Shown piece after piece: positions 1 to 7,960 of a DNA stretch of 64,000 nt. A model generated the notes under the pieces. The model had not been told where the DNA came from. It worked only from the letters and a program-made list of their open reading frames with translations, and did not search any database. This stretch comes from Haloactinomyces albus (GTDB lineage: Bacteria > Actinomycetota > Actinomycetes > Mycobacteriales > Pseudonocardiaceae), in the NCBI RefSeq assembly GCF_031458135.1, contig NZ_JAVDXW010000001.1, positions 1,984,001 to 2,048,000 on the forward strand, written 5' to 3'. How positions within the stretch are numbered: the first letter of the stretch is position 1; every line of letters begins with the position of its first letter. The translations under genes and the position numbers were made by a program.

Positions 1-92
1 TAATCCTCGTCGATCTGCTTGGCCAGTTCGGTGATCTTGTCGTTGATCTGCTGCTCGGTGATGAGCACGGAGGCAATGTCGCCGTCGTACAC
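1..92 (-). CDS. hpt: Hypoxanthine phosphoribosyltransferase, N-terminal fragment
   Basis: Only the first ~30 codons are inside the window; the gene continues past the left edge. The peptide begins VYDGDIASVLITEQQINDKI, the usual N-terminus of actinobacterial HGPRT, which converts hypoxanthine or guanine plus PRPP to IMP or GMP in purine salvage. The start is the GTG at 92, with a purine-rich AGAGGGGAAG stretch upstream. It follows tilS on the same strand, the tilS-hpt order common in actinobacteria (and, with ftsH, in many bacteria). The identification rests on this short stretch and on the neighbour. Confidence 0.85.
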   Translation of the reverse strand, partial: MYDGDIASVLITEQQINDKITELAKQIDED

Positions 93-139
93 GGCCCGGC
101 TTCCCCTCTCGGTTTTTCTGGTGCGCGTTCATCCGCCGC

Positions 140-1111
140 TCACCCTGTCGGCGGTATGCGTTCACCACATTCCACCAGAAGCGTGCCACGCGCGCGTCGC
201 AGCACAAAGTTACCCGGCAGTGCGTGACCACCCTGGCCGCGCCACTGCCCGACAAGCGCGTCCGCTTCACGCAAATGAGCGTCACTGAGTTCAGGAACGC
301 CCTGGTCCAGCAACCACCTGCGCAGGACCCGCCGCCGCACCGCAGGAGGCTCGGCGGCAAGCGATGCGGCATCGAGCACGCCATCGGCTTCCACGTTCCG
401 GCGGACCCTGTCGGCGATTCCGTCCAGAGCGTCGACATCGTCCTGCAGCTGCTCGGCGGTGCGCGCCAGCGCAGCCGTCACCCCACCCTGCAGCACCTCC
501 TCCAGCAGCGGAAGCGCCTCGGTACGCAGGCGCACGCGCGTGAACCGCGGATCCGCGTTGTGCGGGTCCTGCCACGGCCGCAAACCGAGCGCCGCACACG
601 CTTGTACCGTCGTGGTGCGCGACACTCCCAGAAACGGCCGTGCCCAAGGCACATCCAATGGCCGCATCCCGCCGATCGACCTCGGACCCGAGCCCCGACC
701 GAGTCCGAGCAGCACGGTCTCGGCCTGGTCGTCGAGGGTGTGCCCCAGCAGCACGAGCGCACCGTGCGGGCGCAACTCGGTCAGCGCCGCGTAACGGGCG
801 CGGCGAGCCGCCGCCTCGGTCCCCCCGGCATCGCCGACCCGAACCCGCACCGTGCGCACCTCGTCGCACCCGAGCTCGGTGAGCTGTTCGGCGGCGCGGG
901 CCGCCACGCAGGCGGATCCGGATTGCAGATCGTGGTCGACGACAGCGCCGTGCACCGCCATGCCACGCCGGTGCGCCACGTGTGTGGTCGCGGCGGCGAG
1001 CGCCAGCGAATCAGCACCGCCGGAGCACGCGACCATCACAGGAGCATCGAGATACGGCGCGGCCTCGGCAGATCCGAGAAGACGGCGGACGGCGGCGCGC
1101 ACGGCGCTCAC
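140..1111 (-). CDS. tilS: tRNA(Ile)-lysidine synthase
   Basis: TilS attaches lysine to C34 of tRNA-Ile(CAU) so that it reads AUA codons as isoleucine; it is a cytoplasmic N-type ATP pyrophosphatase. The PP-loop SGGADS lies about 30 residues from the start, followed by the conserved GHTLDDQAET segment; at about 323 aa it has the short actinobacterial form. I chose the GTG at 1111 because it puts the PP-loop at the usual distance and leaves a 43-nt gap after the metalloprotease stop; the same frame is open further upstream, but that part overlaps the metalloprotease gene and reads as nonsense. The order metalloprotease-tilS-hpt matches Rv3626c-Rv3625c-Rv3624c. Confidence 0.92.
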   Translation of the reverse strand: MSAVRAAVRRLLGSAEAAPYLDAPVMVACSGGADSLALAAATTHVAHRRGMAVHGAVVDHDLQSGSACVAARAAEQLTELGCDEVRTVRVRVGDAGGTEAAARRARYAALTELRPHGALVLLGHTLDDQAETVLLGLGRGSGPRSIGGMRPLDVPWARPFLGVSRTTTVQACAALGLRPWQDPHNADPRFTRVRLRTEALPLLEEVLQGGVTAALARTAEQLQDDVDALDGIADRVRRNVEADGVLDAASLAAEPPAVRRRVLRRWLLDQGVPELSDAHLREADALVGQWRGQGGHALPGNFVLRRARGTLLVECGERIPPTG

Positions 1112-1154
1112 GGAAGGGGCAGGTGGCACGGCGCCATTCTCCCGCGCTCCCTGC

Positions 1155-2324
1155 TCAGCCGTGGACGCGGCGGAGCCACCTGGCGGGCTCGGCGATCTCG
1201 GCACGGGAGGGCAGGCATTCGGGGTCGCTCCACACGGCGTTGAACCCGTCCATTCCGACAGCCTCCACGACGTGCCTGGTGAACGCGGCCCCCTGCGCGT
1301 ACTGCTTGATCTTCGCGTCAACGCCGAGCAGGCTGCGCAACAACCGGTCGAGGAGGCCGCCACCCGCACGTCGTTCGGTGAATCGGCTGCGGATGGTGTG
1401 CACGGTGGGCACCACGCGGGGACCGACGGCATCCATGACGTGATCGGCATGCCCCTCCAGCAATGTGGAGATCGCGATGATCCGATCCAGGGCGGCACGC
1501 TGCCGGGGACTCTGCAGCAACTCGATCACACCGAGCATGCCGGGACTGGACTCACCGATCCCGTCTCGCTCGTTTTCGCTGTGGCCGGACCCACTGCGAC
1601 CGGACCGCAGCTCCCGGAACACCGCGGGCAACCGGCTCAGCAACTCACTCGTCGACCCGTCCATCTCGGTGAGCAGACTTCCGAGGCTGGTGGCGAAGTG
1701 GTCACGTAGCCACGGCACGGCATTGAACTGCAGGCGGTGCGTCGACTCGTGCAGGCACACCCACATCTGGAAGTCCTCCTCCGGGACCTCCAGGGCACGC
1801 TGGGCGGACACGATGTTCGGAGCGACCAGCAGGAGCCTGCCGGGACGGTCACTGCCGGGCACCGGCGTGAACGGGTCGTACTGCCCGAGCACCTTGGTCC
1901 CGAGATAGGACAGCACAACACCCGCCTGCACACCCGCACCACGGCTGCCGAGCCCGCTCAGCAGGTCTCCATCCCCGCCACGGTCGGTGCCCGCGGTGGC
2001 CAGGGCGGTATCGGTGAGTTCGGCCAGTCCGCGCGCCGCACCGTGCAGCCAGCCGGGCCGGTCGACGACGTCGCCCTCGAGGACGGGCAGATCCCGGCCG
2101 AGGCCGGTCGTTTCCCGCACGTGGGTTTCCGCGCTCACGCTGAACTCGCGCAAGGACCGGACCGCGCGATCGGCCTCCGCTCTCGGCACGTCCGGACCTG
2201 CCTTGACCAGCCTGGTGGCGGTGGAGACCGCGACATTCCAGTCCACGGCCAGGCTGTCCGCGGCGACGGAACCGCCATCGCGGTTCCGGGCCGAGGCAGC
2301 GAGAGCGGGCGACCGGGAATTCAC
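1155..2324 (-). CDS. Zinc-dependent metalloprotease, DUF2342/zincin-like (Rv3626c type)
   Basis: A 389-aa protein of the actinobacterial zincin-like family that sits next to the PBP4-type carboxypeptidase. The zinc-binding helix is visible as CLHESTHRLQF (HExxH), followed by a long helical C-terminal half. No signal peptide is evident, so a cytoplasmic location is inferred. Its substrate is not known. The start is GTG, with an AGGAG 13 nt upstream. It lies between dacB and tilS in the same direction, the arrangement of Rv3627c-Rv3626c-Rv3625c in M. tuberculosis, and is probably co-transcribed with them. Confidence 0.88.
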   Translation of the reverse strand: MNSRSPALAASARNRDGGSVAADSLAVDWNVAVSTATRLVKAGPDVPRAEADRAVRSLREFSVSAETHVRETTGLGRDLPVLEGDVVDRPGWLHGAARGLAELTDTALATAGTDRGGDGDLLSGLGSRGAGVQAGVVLSYLGTKVLGQYDPFTPVPGSDRPGRLLLVAPNIVSAQRALEVPEEDFQMWVCLHESTHRLQFNAVPWLRDHFATSLGSLLTEMDGSTSELLSRLPAVFRELRSGRSGSGHSENERDGIGESSPGMLGVIELLQSPRQRAALDRIIAISTLLEGHADHVMDAVGPRVVPTVHTIRSRFTERRAGGGLLDRLLRSLLGVDAKIKQYAQGAAFTRHVVEAVGMDGFNAVWSDPECLPSRAEIAEPARWLRRVHG

Positions 2325-2428
2325 GTACTCGACCGTACTCCTGGTCGAGCAGGTGGGCGAGGACGTGCACCAGCAAGCCCGGAGACAAGCATGGAGAAAC
2401 CACTCACCTACCTACGCCGACCGGAAAG

Positions 2429-4549
2429 TTATTCACGGCAGCCGCAGGTGCGCAGCGCGGAGGCCACCTTGTCCAGCGCAGGCCGGGCGACGATCGAGCT
2501 CGTACCGTTGGAGATCACCGCGAACACGAGCAGGCTGCCGTCCCGGGTGACGATCGTGCCCGCGAGACTGTTGACGTCGGTCAGCGTGCCGGTCTTGGCG
2601 CGCACCCAACCCCGACCGTTCGACGCGGCCTCCCGGTAGCGGTCCTCCAGGCTGCCGCTACCGCCGGCGACAGGCAACGCGGTCAGCAGAGCACGCAACT
2701 TGGCCGTCTTCCTCGGGAGTGCACCGTCGGCTCCTGCAGGGGCGCTCGCCGAGACCAGCAGCGACCCGAGCGCCCGGGCAGTGACCCGGTCATCGGTCGA
2801 GAGGCCGCTGCCGTCGACCATTCGCGTGCCGGTGAGGTCGAACCCGTTGCGCGTCAGCACCGCACGAACCGCCGCAGTCGCACCGGCGAACGACGGTTCG
2901 TGGTCGGTGGCAATCGCCACCTCCCTGGCCAATGTCTCGGCGAGGACGTTGTCCGAGTGCCGCAGCACGGTGCGGACCATCTGCTGAAGGGGTGCCGACT
3001 TGACCTCGCCCAGCACGGGCGCCCCCTGCGGAGCCTCACCGATGTCGACGTCGGAGGTGGGCACGCCGAGCCTGCGGGCAAGTTCACGACCCGCGTCGAG
3101 CGCGGGTTGACTGCTTCGAGGGCTGACGCCACGAGTCGGGTCGGCACGACCGCCGTCGAGCATCACCGGCTCGATCGGAGCGATATATCCGTTGCCGACA
3201 TCGGCCGGAAGCCATCCCGGAGCCAGGTCCGGCCCCGTGTAGCGACTCGTATCGACGGTGATCGACGAAACCTCCCCACCGGTGGCCTTCCTGACCTCGG
3301 CCACGAGCGTGTCGAGATGAGCGGCACCGGGATAGACGGAATTCGCCTCTTCCGGCAGGGACGACAGGGTCGGGTCGCCGCCACCCACGAGAACCACGCT
3401 GCCGGGTTCGGCACCCTGCACCACTTTCGTGGTGAAGCGGTGCCGATGTCCGAGGGTCAACAAAGCGGCACTGACCGTGAGCAGTTTGGCGGTCGATGCC
3501 GGCACGAAACCCTGTTGCGCATTGTGCTTCCACAACGTTCGCCCGGTCACGGGGTCCAGCACGATCCCGCCGAAAGTACCCAGCGCGGGATCGGACACGG
3601 CCGGTTCCAGAGCAGCGGCGACCTGTTGCTTGCTCGGTGCTGCGCCGGAACCCCCGAGCGGCTCGAACGCGGGACGCAACCGCACCGGCGACGGTGGTTC
3701 GGCTCTGGGGGGCTCGCCATCGCCGAAAAGCAGGGAACGGCCGAATACGACCCCGGCGGCAAGCAGGACGACGGCCACCAGGGACACGGTTACGAGAACC
3801 CGGCGCCTGCGGTACAGCGGTACGGCCGGGGCAGACGTGGCCGGTTCCGCAGCCGGGGATGCGTCCTGTTCCGGCATGTCCGGGACGGGGTCCTCCCGGT
3901 GGCCGGGCGATTCCGTTTCCGGGGATGCGGATCCGGGGTCGAGCTGTTCGGGGTCGAACTGCTCGGGACGAGACTGCTCGGGGTGGGGCTGTTCGGCGTG
4001 CGGAGTCGGTTCGGGCCGCGACCAGGGCGCGTACCGGGGTTCCGGGGCCCGTGGAGGTCCTGGACCCTGCCCGGGCTGGGGAACCGTGGTGAAATCCGCC
4101 GGTTGCGCGGTCCGCTGCTCCTTCGGCGGGGGGCCACTGAGATCGGGGCGGCGGAACTGCCTGGTCGGTTCCTCGGCCGGAACGGACTCGGGCGGCGAGG
4201 CCGGTCGGAACTTCATTGTCGGCTGCTCGGCATCGGCGGCACCGCTCGCAGGCCACGAGGAGACTCCGGGTGCGGAAGCACCAGGACCGCTGTCGCGACT
4301 GATCCGGTCGGTGTCCTGGTCGAAACCGTTCCGCTCGGAGGGGTCCTTCGGCCACTCAACCGGCGCTTCGGGATCCCGTACCGGCCAGGCAGGCTCCTGC
4401 GGCTGCTCCGGCGCCTCTTCGTTCCCCTCCTCGTCATCGTCCCCGGCAACGGCGCGTGCAGGCGGTTGAGAGCCACTCACAGGACCGGGAGACGCATCGG
4501 CAACACCGGGGTCGGGCACCCCACCCCGTGGGTTATGAGGTTCGGACAC
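2429..4549 (-). CDS. dacB: D-alanyl-D-alanine carboxypeptidase/endopeptidase (PBP4, peptidase S13) with long cytosolic tail
   Basis: A class C penicillin-binding protein expected to cut the terminal D-Ala or the peptide cross-bridges of peptidoglycan. The three active-site motifs are present: S352-T-A-K (in VPASTAKLL), SDN in [10 protein letters not shown], and K652-T-G in RAKTGTLTD. Before the enzyme comes a roughly 245-residue Pro/Glu/Gln-rich, probably disordered N-terminal tail rich in PEQ-type repeats, then one membrane helix (about residues 248-270), so the catalytic part should be outside. Start GTG at 4549, directly behind a run of GGAGGA repeats. Divergent from ppa. Same family and position as Rv3627c; the long tail is the unusual part. 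Confidence 0.92.
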   Translation of the reverse strand: MSEPHNPRGGVPDPGVADASPGPVSGSQPPARAVAGDDDEEGNEEAPEQPQEPAWPVRDPEAPVEWPKDPSERNGFDQDTDRISRDSGPGASAPGVSSWPASGAADAEQPTMKFRPASPPESVPAEEPTRQFRRPDLSGPPPKEQRTAQPADFTTVPQPGQGPGPPRAPEPRYAPWSRPEPTPHAEQPHPEQSRPEQFDPEQLDPGSASPETESPGHREDPVPDMPEQDASPAAEPATSAPAVPLYRRRRVLVTVSLVAVVLLAAGVVFGRSLLFGDGEPPRAEPPSPVRLRPAFEPLGGSGAAPSKQQVAAALEPAVSDPALGTFGGIVLDPVTGRTLWKHNAQQGFVPASTAKLLTVSAALLTLGHRHRFTTKVVQGAEPGSVVLVGGGDPTLSSLPEEANSVYPGAAHLDTLVAEVRKATGGEVSSITVDTSRYTGPDLAPGWLPADVGNGYIAPIEPVMLDGGRADPTRGVSPRSSQPALDAGRELARRLGVPTSDVDIGEAPQGAPVLGEVKSAPLQQMVRTVLRHSDNVLAETLAREVAIATDHEPSFAGATAAVRAVLTRNGFDLTGTRMVDGSGLSTDDRVTARALGSLLVSASAPAGADGALPRKTAKLRALLTALPVAGGSGSLEDRYREAASNGRGWVRAKTGTLTDVNSLAGTIVTRDGSLLVFAVISNGTSSIVARPALDKVASALRTCGCRE

Positions 4550-4701
4550 GTACTCCTCCTCCTCCTCGACGAGGCGCCTGGCGGTGTGGATGCGAGCTCA
4601 CACACTGCCGTGCGGCTCGGCGAACTGTCGTGGTCCACACTAGATGTGGCCGTACGCGCAAGCGGGCGGCCGCACCCGACGCAAGACGAGTGAGGAACCG
4701 C
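4550..4701. promoter_or_regulatory. Divergent promoter region between dacB and ppa
   Basis: About 150 bp separate the two divergent starts. A 5-bp inverted repeat, CCACA-CTAGA-TGTGG, lies at 4635-4649. Read on the minus strand it contains TAGTGT, a plausible -10 box for dacB. A repeated GGAGGA tract next to dacB serves as its ribosome site, and TGAGGAA at 4691-4697 is the ribosome site of ppa. The promoter assignment is inference. Confidence 0.4.
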
Positions 4702-5190
4702 GTGGACTTCGACGTCACGATCGAGATCCCCAAGGGGAACCGGAACAAGTACGAGGTGGACCACAAGACGGGGCGGATTCGTCTCGACCGGACACTGTTC
4801 ACCGCCACCCAGTACCCGGCCGACTACGGCTTTATCGAGGACACCCTCGGTGAGGACGGGGACCCGCTGGACGCACTGGTGCTCGTGCAGGAACCGACGT
4901 TCCCGGGCTGTCTGATCACCGCCCGCGCGATCGGCATGTTCCGGATGCGGGACGAGAAGGGCGGCGATGACAAGGTCATCTGCGTGCCCTCGGACGACCC
5001 GCGCCAGGAACACCTGCGTGATATTCACCACGCCGGCGAGTTCCACAAGCTGGAGATCCAGCACTTCTTCGAGGTCTACAAGGACCTGGAGCCGGCCAAG
5101 AGCGTGGAAGGCGCCACCTGGGTCGGCCGTGACGAGGCCGAGACGGAAATCAAGCGCTCCATCGAGCGTGCCAAGGAACAAGGCCACTGA
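4702..5190 (+). CDS. ppa: Inorganic pyrophosphatase, family I
   Basis: Soluble, Mg-dependent hydrolysis of pyrophosphate to two phosphates, which pulls biosynthetic reactions forward. The 162-aa length is typical of actinobacterial Ppa. The signature [11 protein letters not shown] carries the metal-binding aspartates, and the start [18 protein letters not shown] matches the family. GTG at 4702 was chosen because it begins exactly at this conserved N-terminus and has TGAGGAA 5-10 nt upstream; the open frame further upstream is not conserved. Equivalent to Rv3628. A strong terminator follows the stop. The same window also encodes a membrane pyrophosphatase (hppA). Confidence 0.97.
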   Translation: MDFDVTIEIPKGNRNKYEVDHKTGRIRLDRTLFTATQYPADYGFIEDTLGEDGDPLDALVLVQEPTFPGCLITARAIGMFRMRDEKGGDDKVICVPSDDPRQEHLRDIHHAGEFHKLEIQHFFEVYKDLEPAKSVEGATWVGRDEAETEIKRSIERAKEQGH

Positions 5191-5205
5191 GGCGAGTGGC
5201 TCCAT

Positions 5206-5250
5206 GATGAAGGCCCTCGCCCGAGTTGAAAACGGGCGAGGGCCTTCATC
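5206..5250. terminator. Perfect 18-bp hairpin between convergent genes
   Basis: Arms 5206-5223 and 5233-5250 are perfect complements (begin GATGAAGGCCC), with a 9-nt loop AGTTGAAAA. It lies 16 nt after the ppa stop and 12 nt before the end of the convergent small secreted protein, so it can serve both strands. There is no long U-run, which is common in GC-rich actinobacteria. Confidence 0.85.
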
Positions 5251-5261
5251 GTGAGACACAT

Positions 5262-5645
5262 TCAGCCGATCAGGCCGCCCAGCGGGCTGCCACCGCCCGT
5301 GAGGCCGCCCAGCGGGCTGCCACCGCCCGTGAGGCCACCCAGCGGGCTGCCACCGCCCGTCAGGCCACCCAGCGGACCACCGTTCTCGTCGCCGGACAGG
5401 CCGCCGGGGAGGTCACCGGACCGAGCAGCAGTCGATTGCTCCTGCATCGGCACCACCTCGCCGACCGTCGTGGTCGCGGAGTGCACAGTGCCCACGGCGT
5501 GGTATGCGGTCTGTGCGACACCGTTGTCCACGGGCAGCTGATCGGGAAGTTCCGGGGCTTCGGCTGCGGCGGCGGTGCCGGCAAAGCCGACCGCGCCCGC
5601 GCTGCTCGCCAGCAGGGTGGCCGCTGCGGTCAGGGTGCGTTTCAT
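5262..5645 (-). CDS. Small secreted glycine-rich repeat protein
   Basis: A 127-aa protein of unknown function. It starts MKRTLTAAATLLASSAGAVG and has a clear Sec signal peptide ending near AAAAEAPELP; the mature part is short, with a Gln/Val-rich middle and a C-terminus made of near-identical GGLTGGGSPL decapeptides (three copies plus a variant). The ATG at 5645 is preceded by GAGAGGAGCAAGG. No cysteine or LPXTG-type anchor is seen. It is monocistronic, convergent with ppa, and shares the terminator hairpin with it. A surface-associated or developmental role is possible but nothing in the sequence proves it. Confidence 0.75.
   Translation of the reverse strand: MKRTLTAAATLLASSAGAVGFAGTAAAAEAPELPDQLPVDNGVAQTAYHAVGTVHSATTTVGEVVPMQEQSTAARSGDLPGGLSGDENGGPLGGLTGGGSPLGGLTGGGSPLGGLTGGGSPLGGLIG
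5271..5375. repeat. 30-bp tandem repeat inside the secreted protein gene
   Basis: Three full 30-bp units start at 5271, 5301 and 5331, and a partial, diverged fourth starts at 5361. The core AGCGGGCTGCCACCGCCCGT is identical in the three. The period is a multiple of three, so copy-number change keeps the reading frame of the glycine-rich C-terminus. Confidence 0.9.
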
Positions 5646-5800
5646 CGCCTTGCTCCTCTCTGCGCAGGTGCTCTCCCCTGCGCGCCGCGCTGAGAGTACG
5701 GAAAGATCACCAGCCACGGTTCAGCGACCGAAATGACCGTGGTGATCAACCGAACGTGAGCAATACTCATCAAGTAGCGTCCCCCCAGCGTGTGAACCAC

Positions 5801-5850
5801 TTGCGATCCACTGCGATTCACTGCGATTCACTGCGATTCACTGCGGCTCA
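5801..5850. repeat. 10-bp direct repeat array, five units
   Basis: The unit CTGCGATTCA occurs three times without error (5811-5840) and is flanked by one diverged copy on each side (TTGCGATCCA, CTGCGGCTCA). It lies in non-coding DNA upstream of the small secreted gene and next to the IS remnants. A period of 10 bp is close to one helical turn, so it could be a protein-binding array or a simple slippage repeat. Confidence 0.85.
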
Positions 5851-5901
5851 CCCCGTGGCGACCAAGAGCTCTTAGGTTCCGTCTGGTGGATCATGTGCGG
5901 T

Positions 5902-5937
5902 GGGGTTGGTCAATTTCTCGAGAAATTGACCAACCCC
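5902..5937. repeat. Perfect 36-bp palindrome with TTTCTCGAGAAA core
   Basis: Arms 5902-5919 and 5920-5937 are exact reverse complements with no loop; the arm reads GGGGTTGGTCAATTTCTC. Related hairpins with the same core occur at 36553-36588 and, as one half, at 61248-61267. Transcribed, it would fold into a strong hairpin. It may be a terminator, a dispersed palindromic repeat, or the end of the neighbouring degraded transposon. Confidence 0.9.
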
Positions 5938-5984
5938 GCCCAGAGGCAAGAGCACCGGACAGGCCCGAGAACCTGTCCGGTGCT

Positions 5985-6246
5985 CTTGGGGTGAGGTCGC
6001 GGAGCCGGGTGCGGATGGCCCGGCCACGTCCAGGGGTCCTTGGTGGATGTCGTCGCTTTCGACGCCCCCACGGACGTCAAGCTGCTGCGGGAGGTGGCGC
6101 GGGTTGGTGTGCTCGGCGGTGTTGCGCTGCTTGCAGGCCTGGGCGTCGAAGGCGGGTGGTCGTCCTCCGGCCGAGCCTTTCCGGGCACGGTTGGCGCGCT
6201 GATCACGGCATTCGGGGAGGACGGCGACGATGCCGCGGCGGCGCAA
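5985..6246 (-). pseudogene. IS5-type transposase remnant (C-terminal part, frameshifted)
   Basis: The minus-strand translation begins RRRGIVAVLPECRDQRANRA and continues GSAGGRPPAFDAQACKQRNT, the familiar C-terminal region of actinobacterial IS5/DDE transposases before the catalytic Glu region. After NTAE the frame is lost; the final family-like segment (RAIRTRLRDL) reappears in a second frame. The N-terminal DDE domain is missing. No terminal inverted repeats could be paired, so this is a decayed fragment and not an active element. Confidence 0.75.
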
Positions 6247-6262
6247 CTCAACACGGACGGCC

Positions 6263-6397
6263 CGCTGCTACGAACGCCTCGAAACCGTCATCGACGCCTT
6301 CTTCGACCTGGCCGATGCGATCAACACCGTCCGTGCCCTGATCCGCCGCGCCTGGACCCACTACCGCCGGGATGCTCGACCGGCCAAACGACCATGA
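6263..6397 (+). pseudogene. IS5-type transposase remnant, extreme C-terminus
   Basis: The plus-strand frame ending at TGA 6395-6397 reads CYERLETVIDAFFDLADAIN, then TVRALIRRAWTHYRRDARPA, which is the last ~45 residues of a second kind of IS5-family transposase. Upstream of 6263 the reading makes no sense. It points towards the minus-strand remnant's start, so two different elements lie back to back. Recognised from family memory, not from a search. Confidence 0.7.
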
Positions 6398-6442
6398 GCA
6401 ACATGCCAATCCGCACGGCCACTTGCTCGCAGCACGGGCCGT

Positions 6443-7273
6443 TCACATCACGGCATCCGGCACGGCCGCTTGGCCCACTTGCTGTTGGCGCTTGGCATGC
6501 TCCTCACGCAGCGCCTCGACCTCATGGGCGAATTCGGCATATGCCGCACGCTCGTCCTCAAAGCGGCGGTACTTCCCGGCACGGAGCTCCACCGAGTGAT
6601 ATTCGCGCTCCAGTGCGTCGGCGGTCTGCTGCAGGTTGATGCCGCGCTCGCGATATCGCGAATATCCCGCGAAGGCAGCCGCCAGGGCGACCAGCAGGCT
6701 CATCCCGACCGCGGGCCAGCGCGCGGTCGCGAGGGACACCGAAGCGGCCACGGTCACGGAGGCGGCGATCGACCCACCGATGATCAACCCCTGGAGAGCG
6801 TTGTGCGCCCGCCGGTGCCTGCGCGCCTCGGCGCGGTACTGCTCGACGGTTTCCGGCAGAAGAAGGCGATACCGCTTCTGCGCGGCGAGAAGATCACCCG
6901 CGCCGACATCCTCGAGGAGTTGCTCACGATGCGCGCGGTGGAGTTCACGCAGTTGCGCCCCCAGGGCACGAACCGCGAAGTGCTGGCGGTAGAGCACTCT
7001 CGCGGACACGACGACCGAGCCGATCGGCACGACAACAGCCAGTGCCAGTAGCCAGAACGGCGGCTCGGCCAGCGCGGTGAAACACCCCAGCGATGCCGCG
7101 AACAGCACGATGTTGCCCGGGAAAGCCCACAGCACCAAAAACCGTTGCACCAGCCTCGCGCGGTGCAACTGCTCGGACCGTTCCCCGAGCCGTAATTGAA
7201 CGTCATCCGGATGCGAATCCCCGGAAATCACCCCACCCCCGATGATTCCCGTGGTCGCCTCTGCACTGCCCAT
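6443..7273 (-). CDS. Four-helix membrane protein, SLATT/DUF4231-like
   Basis: A 276-aa protein with two helix pairs: about FLVLWAFPGNIVLFAASLGC / FWLLALAVVVPIGSVVVSA and, after a charged linker, NALQGLIIGGSIAASVTVAA / WPAVGMSLLVALAAAFAGYS, followed by a charged C-terminal helix. The motif YRAEARRHRRAHNALQ before helix 3 and RERGINLQQTADALEREYHS after helix 4 resemble DUF4231/SLATT domains, which in other bacteria are membrane effectors linked to nucleotide-signalling defence systems. That function is an inference here: no cGAS-like, SLOG or TIR partner is adjacent. The start ATG 7273 has AAGGGA upstream; the open frame extends further but is not convincing. It is bracketed by transposase remnants and tRNA-Thr. 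Confidence 0.7.
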   Translation of the reverse strand: MGSAEATTGIIGGGVISGDSHPDDVQLRLGERSEQLHRARLVQRFLVLWAFPGNIVLFAASLGCFTALAEPPFWLLALAVVVPIGSVVVSARVLYRQHFAVRALGAQLRELHRAHREQLLEDVGAGDLLAAQKRYRLLLPETVEQYRAEARRHRRAHNALQGLIIGGSIAASVTVAASVSLATARWPAVGMSLLVALAAAFAGYSRYRERGINLQQTADALEREYHSVELRAGKYRRFEDERAAYAEFAHEVEALREEHAKRQQQVGQAAVPDAVM

Positions 7274-7745
7274 CACATCGATCCCTTCAAGCGTCAGTGT
7301 GATCGAAGTAGGTCCGTGGCATGACGGCAATCGGCTAACGGAGTGACGGGAGCCTAAAACCACGGATTTTCGAACGGGACTGCGGGGGTTGATAGCTGCC
7401 GAAGCCGCCGCCGAACCGGCAAACGCTCGAACAGTGGCATAAATCACTCCGCCGTCCTCTGCGTCATGCAGCGGACCCTTGGGGATCATCCCGGTATCCG
7501 TCCTCTGTGACTACGGTCAGGCGAAGTGGTCCACGCCGCCGACCGGTTGGGAAGAGGGGCGAAGTTAATGCGTCGCTCGGAGTCCATGATCGAGGTATCC
7601 GGCTGCCCGAACCGCCCACCGAGAGTGGCGACCAGGCGATAAGCATCGTGCAGCATGGCGCGGGCCTGTTCGCCCGCCGCGGTCTCGGATGCCGTGGTAT
7701 CGCAACGCGCACAGAGTTGTTGGACCGGCACCGAGGAGAACGACA
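7274..7745. other. Gene-poor stretch between membrane protein and tRNA-Thr
   Basis: About 470 bp with no gene I can defend. A minus-strand frame stays open from the tRNA to 7486 but has no recognisable domain and would begin inside the tRNA, so I treat it as chance or as a decayed gene. The promoter of the SLATT-like gene should lie in its left part. Confidence 0.4.
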
Positions 7746-7779
7746 ACCGGCCACCTTCCGAGGTCGGAAAGTGGCCGGT
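7746..7779 (-). terminator. Terminator of tRNA-Thr
   Basis: A 16-bp stem with one G-T wobble (arms 7746-7761 and 7764-7779, arm ACCGGCCACCTTCCGA) and a 2-nt loop lies 6 nt after the tRNA 3' end. Confidence 0.8.
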
Positions 7780-7785
7780 CAGGAG

Positions 7786-7862
7786 TGGAGCCGCCTGGGG
7801 GAATCGAACCCCCGACCTACGCATTACGAGTGCGTCGCTCTGTCCGACTGAGCTAAGGCGGC
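7786..7862 (-). tRNA. tRNA-Thr(CGT)
   Basis: The minus strand folds as a cloverleaf: acceptor GCCGCCT/AGGCGGC, D-arm with AGCTCAGTCGG, anticodon stem ACGCA/TGCGT around the loop CTCGTAA (anticodon CGT, reads ACG), T-arm GGGGGTTCGATTCCCCC, discriminator T and an encoded CCA. A terminator hairpin follows. Confidence 0.97.
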
Positions 7863-7960
7863 GTTGGCGGGATCCAGTGTAGCTGCCTCCCTCGCGTCAC
7901 CGGCACACCCCCGGCTCGTTGGCATGGCAGTGATTCCCGTCACTGACCGGAGGACCCTCG

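Noticed and set aside
5271-5850. Possible CRISPR array from the repeats at 5271 and 5801
   Set aside because: The first array is in-frame coding with no spacers, and the second has 10-bp units without spacers; no cas genes are near.
7486-7824. A 112-codon frame on the minus strand that begins in tRNA-Thr
   Set aside because: It would start inside the tRNA, crosses a terminator hairpin and has no recognisable domain.
7700-7862. An attachment-site duplicate of tRNA-Thr
   Set aside because: I looked for a second copy of the tRNA 3' end in the surrounding few kilobases and found none.
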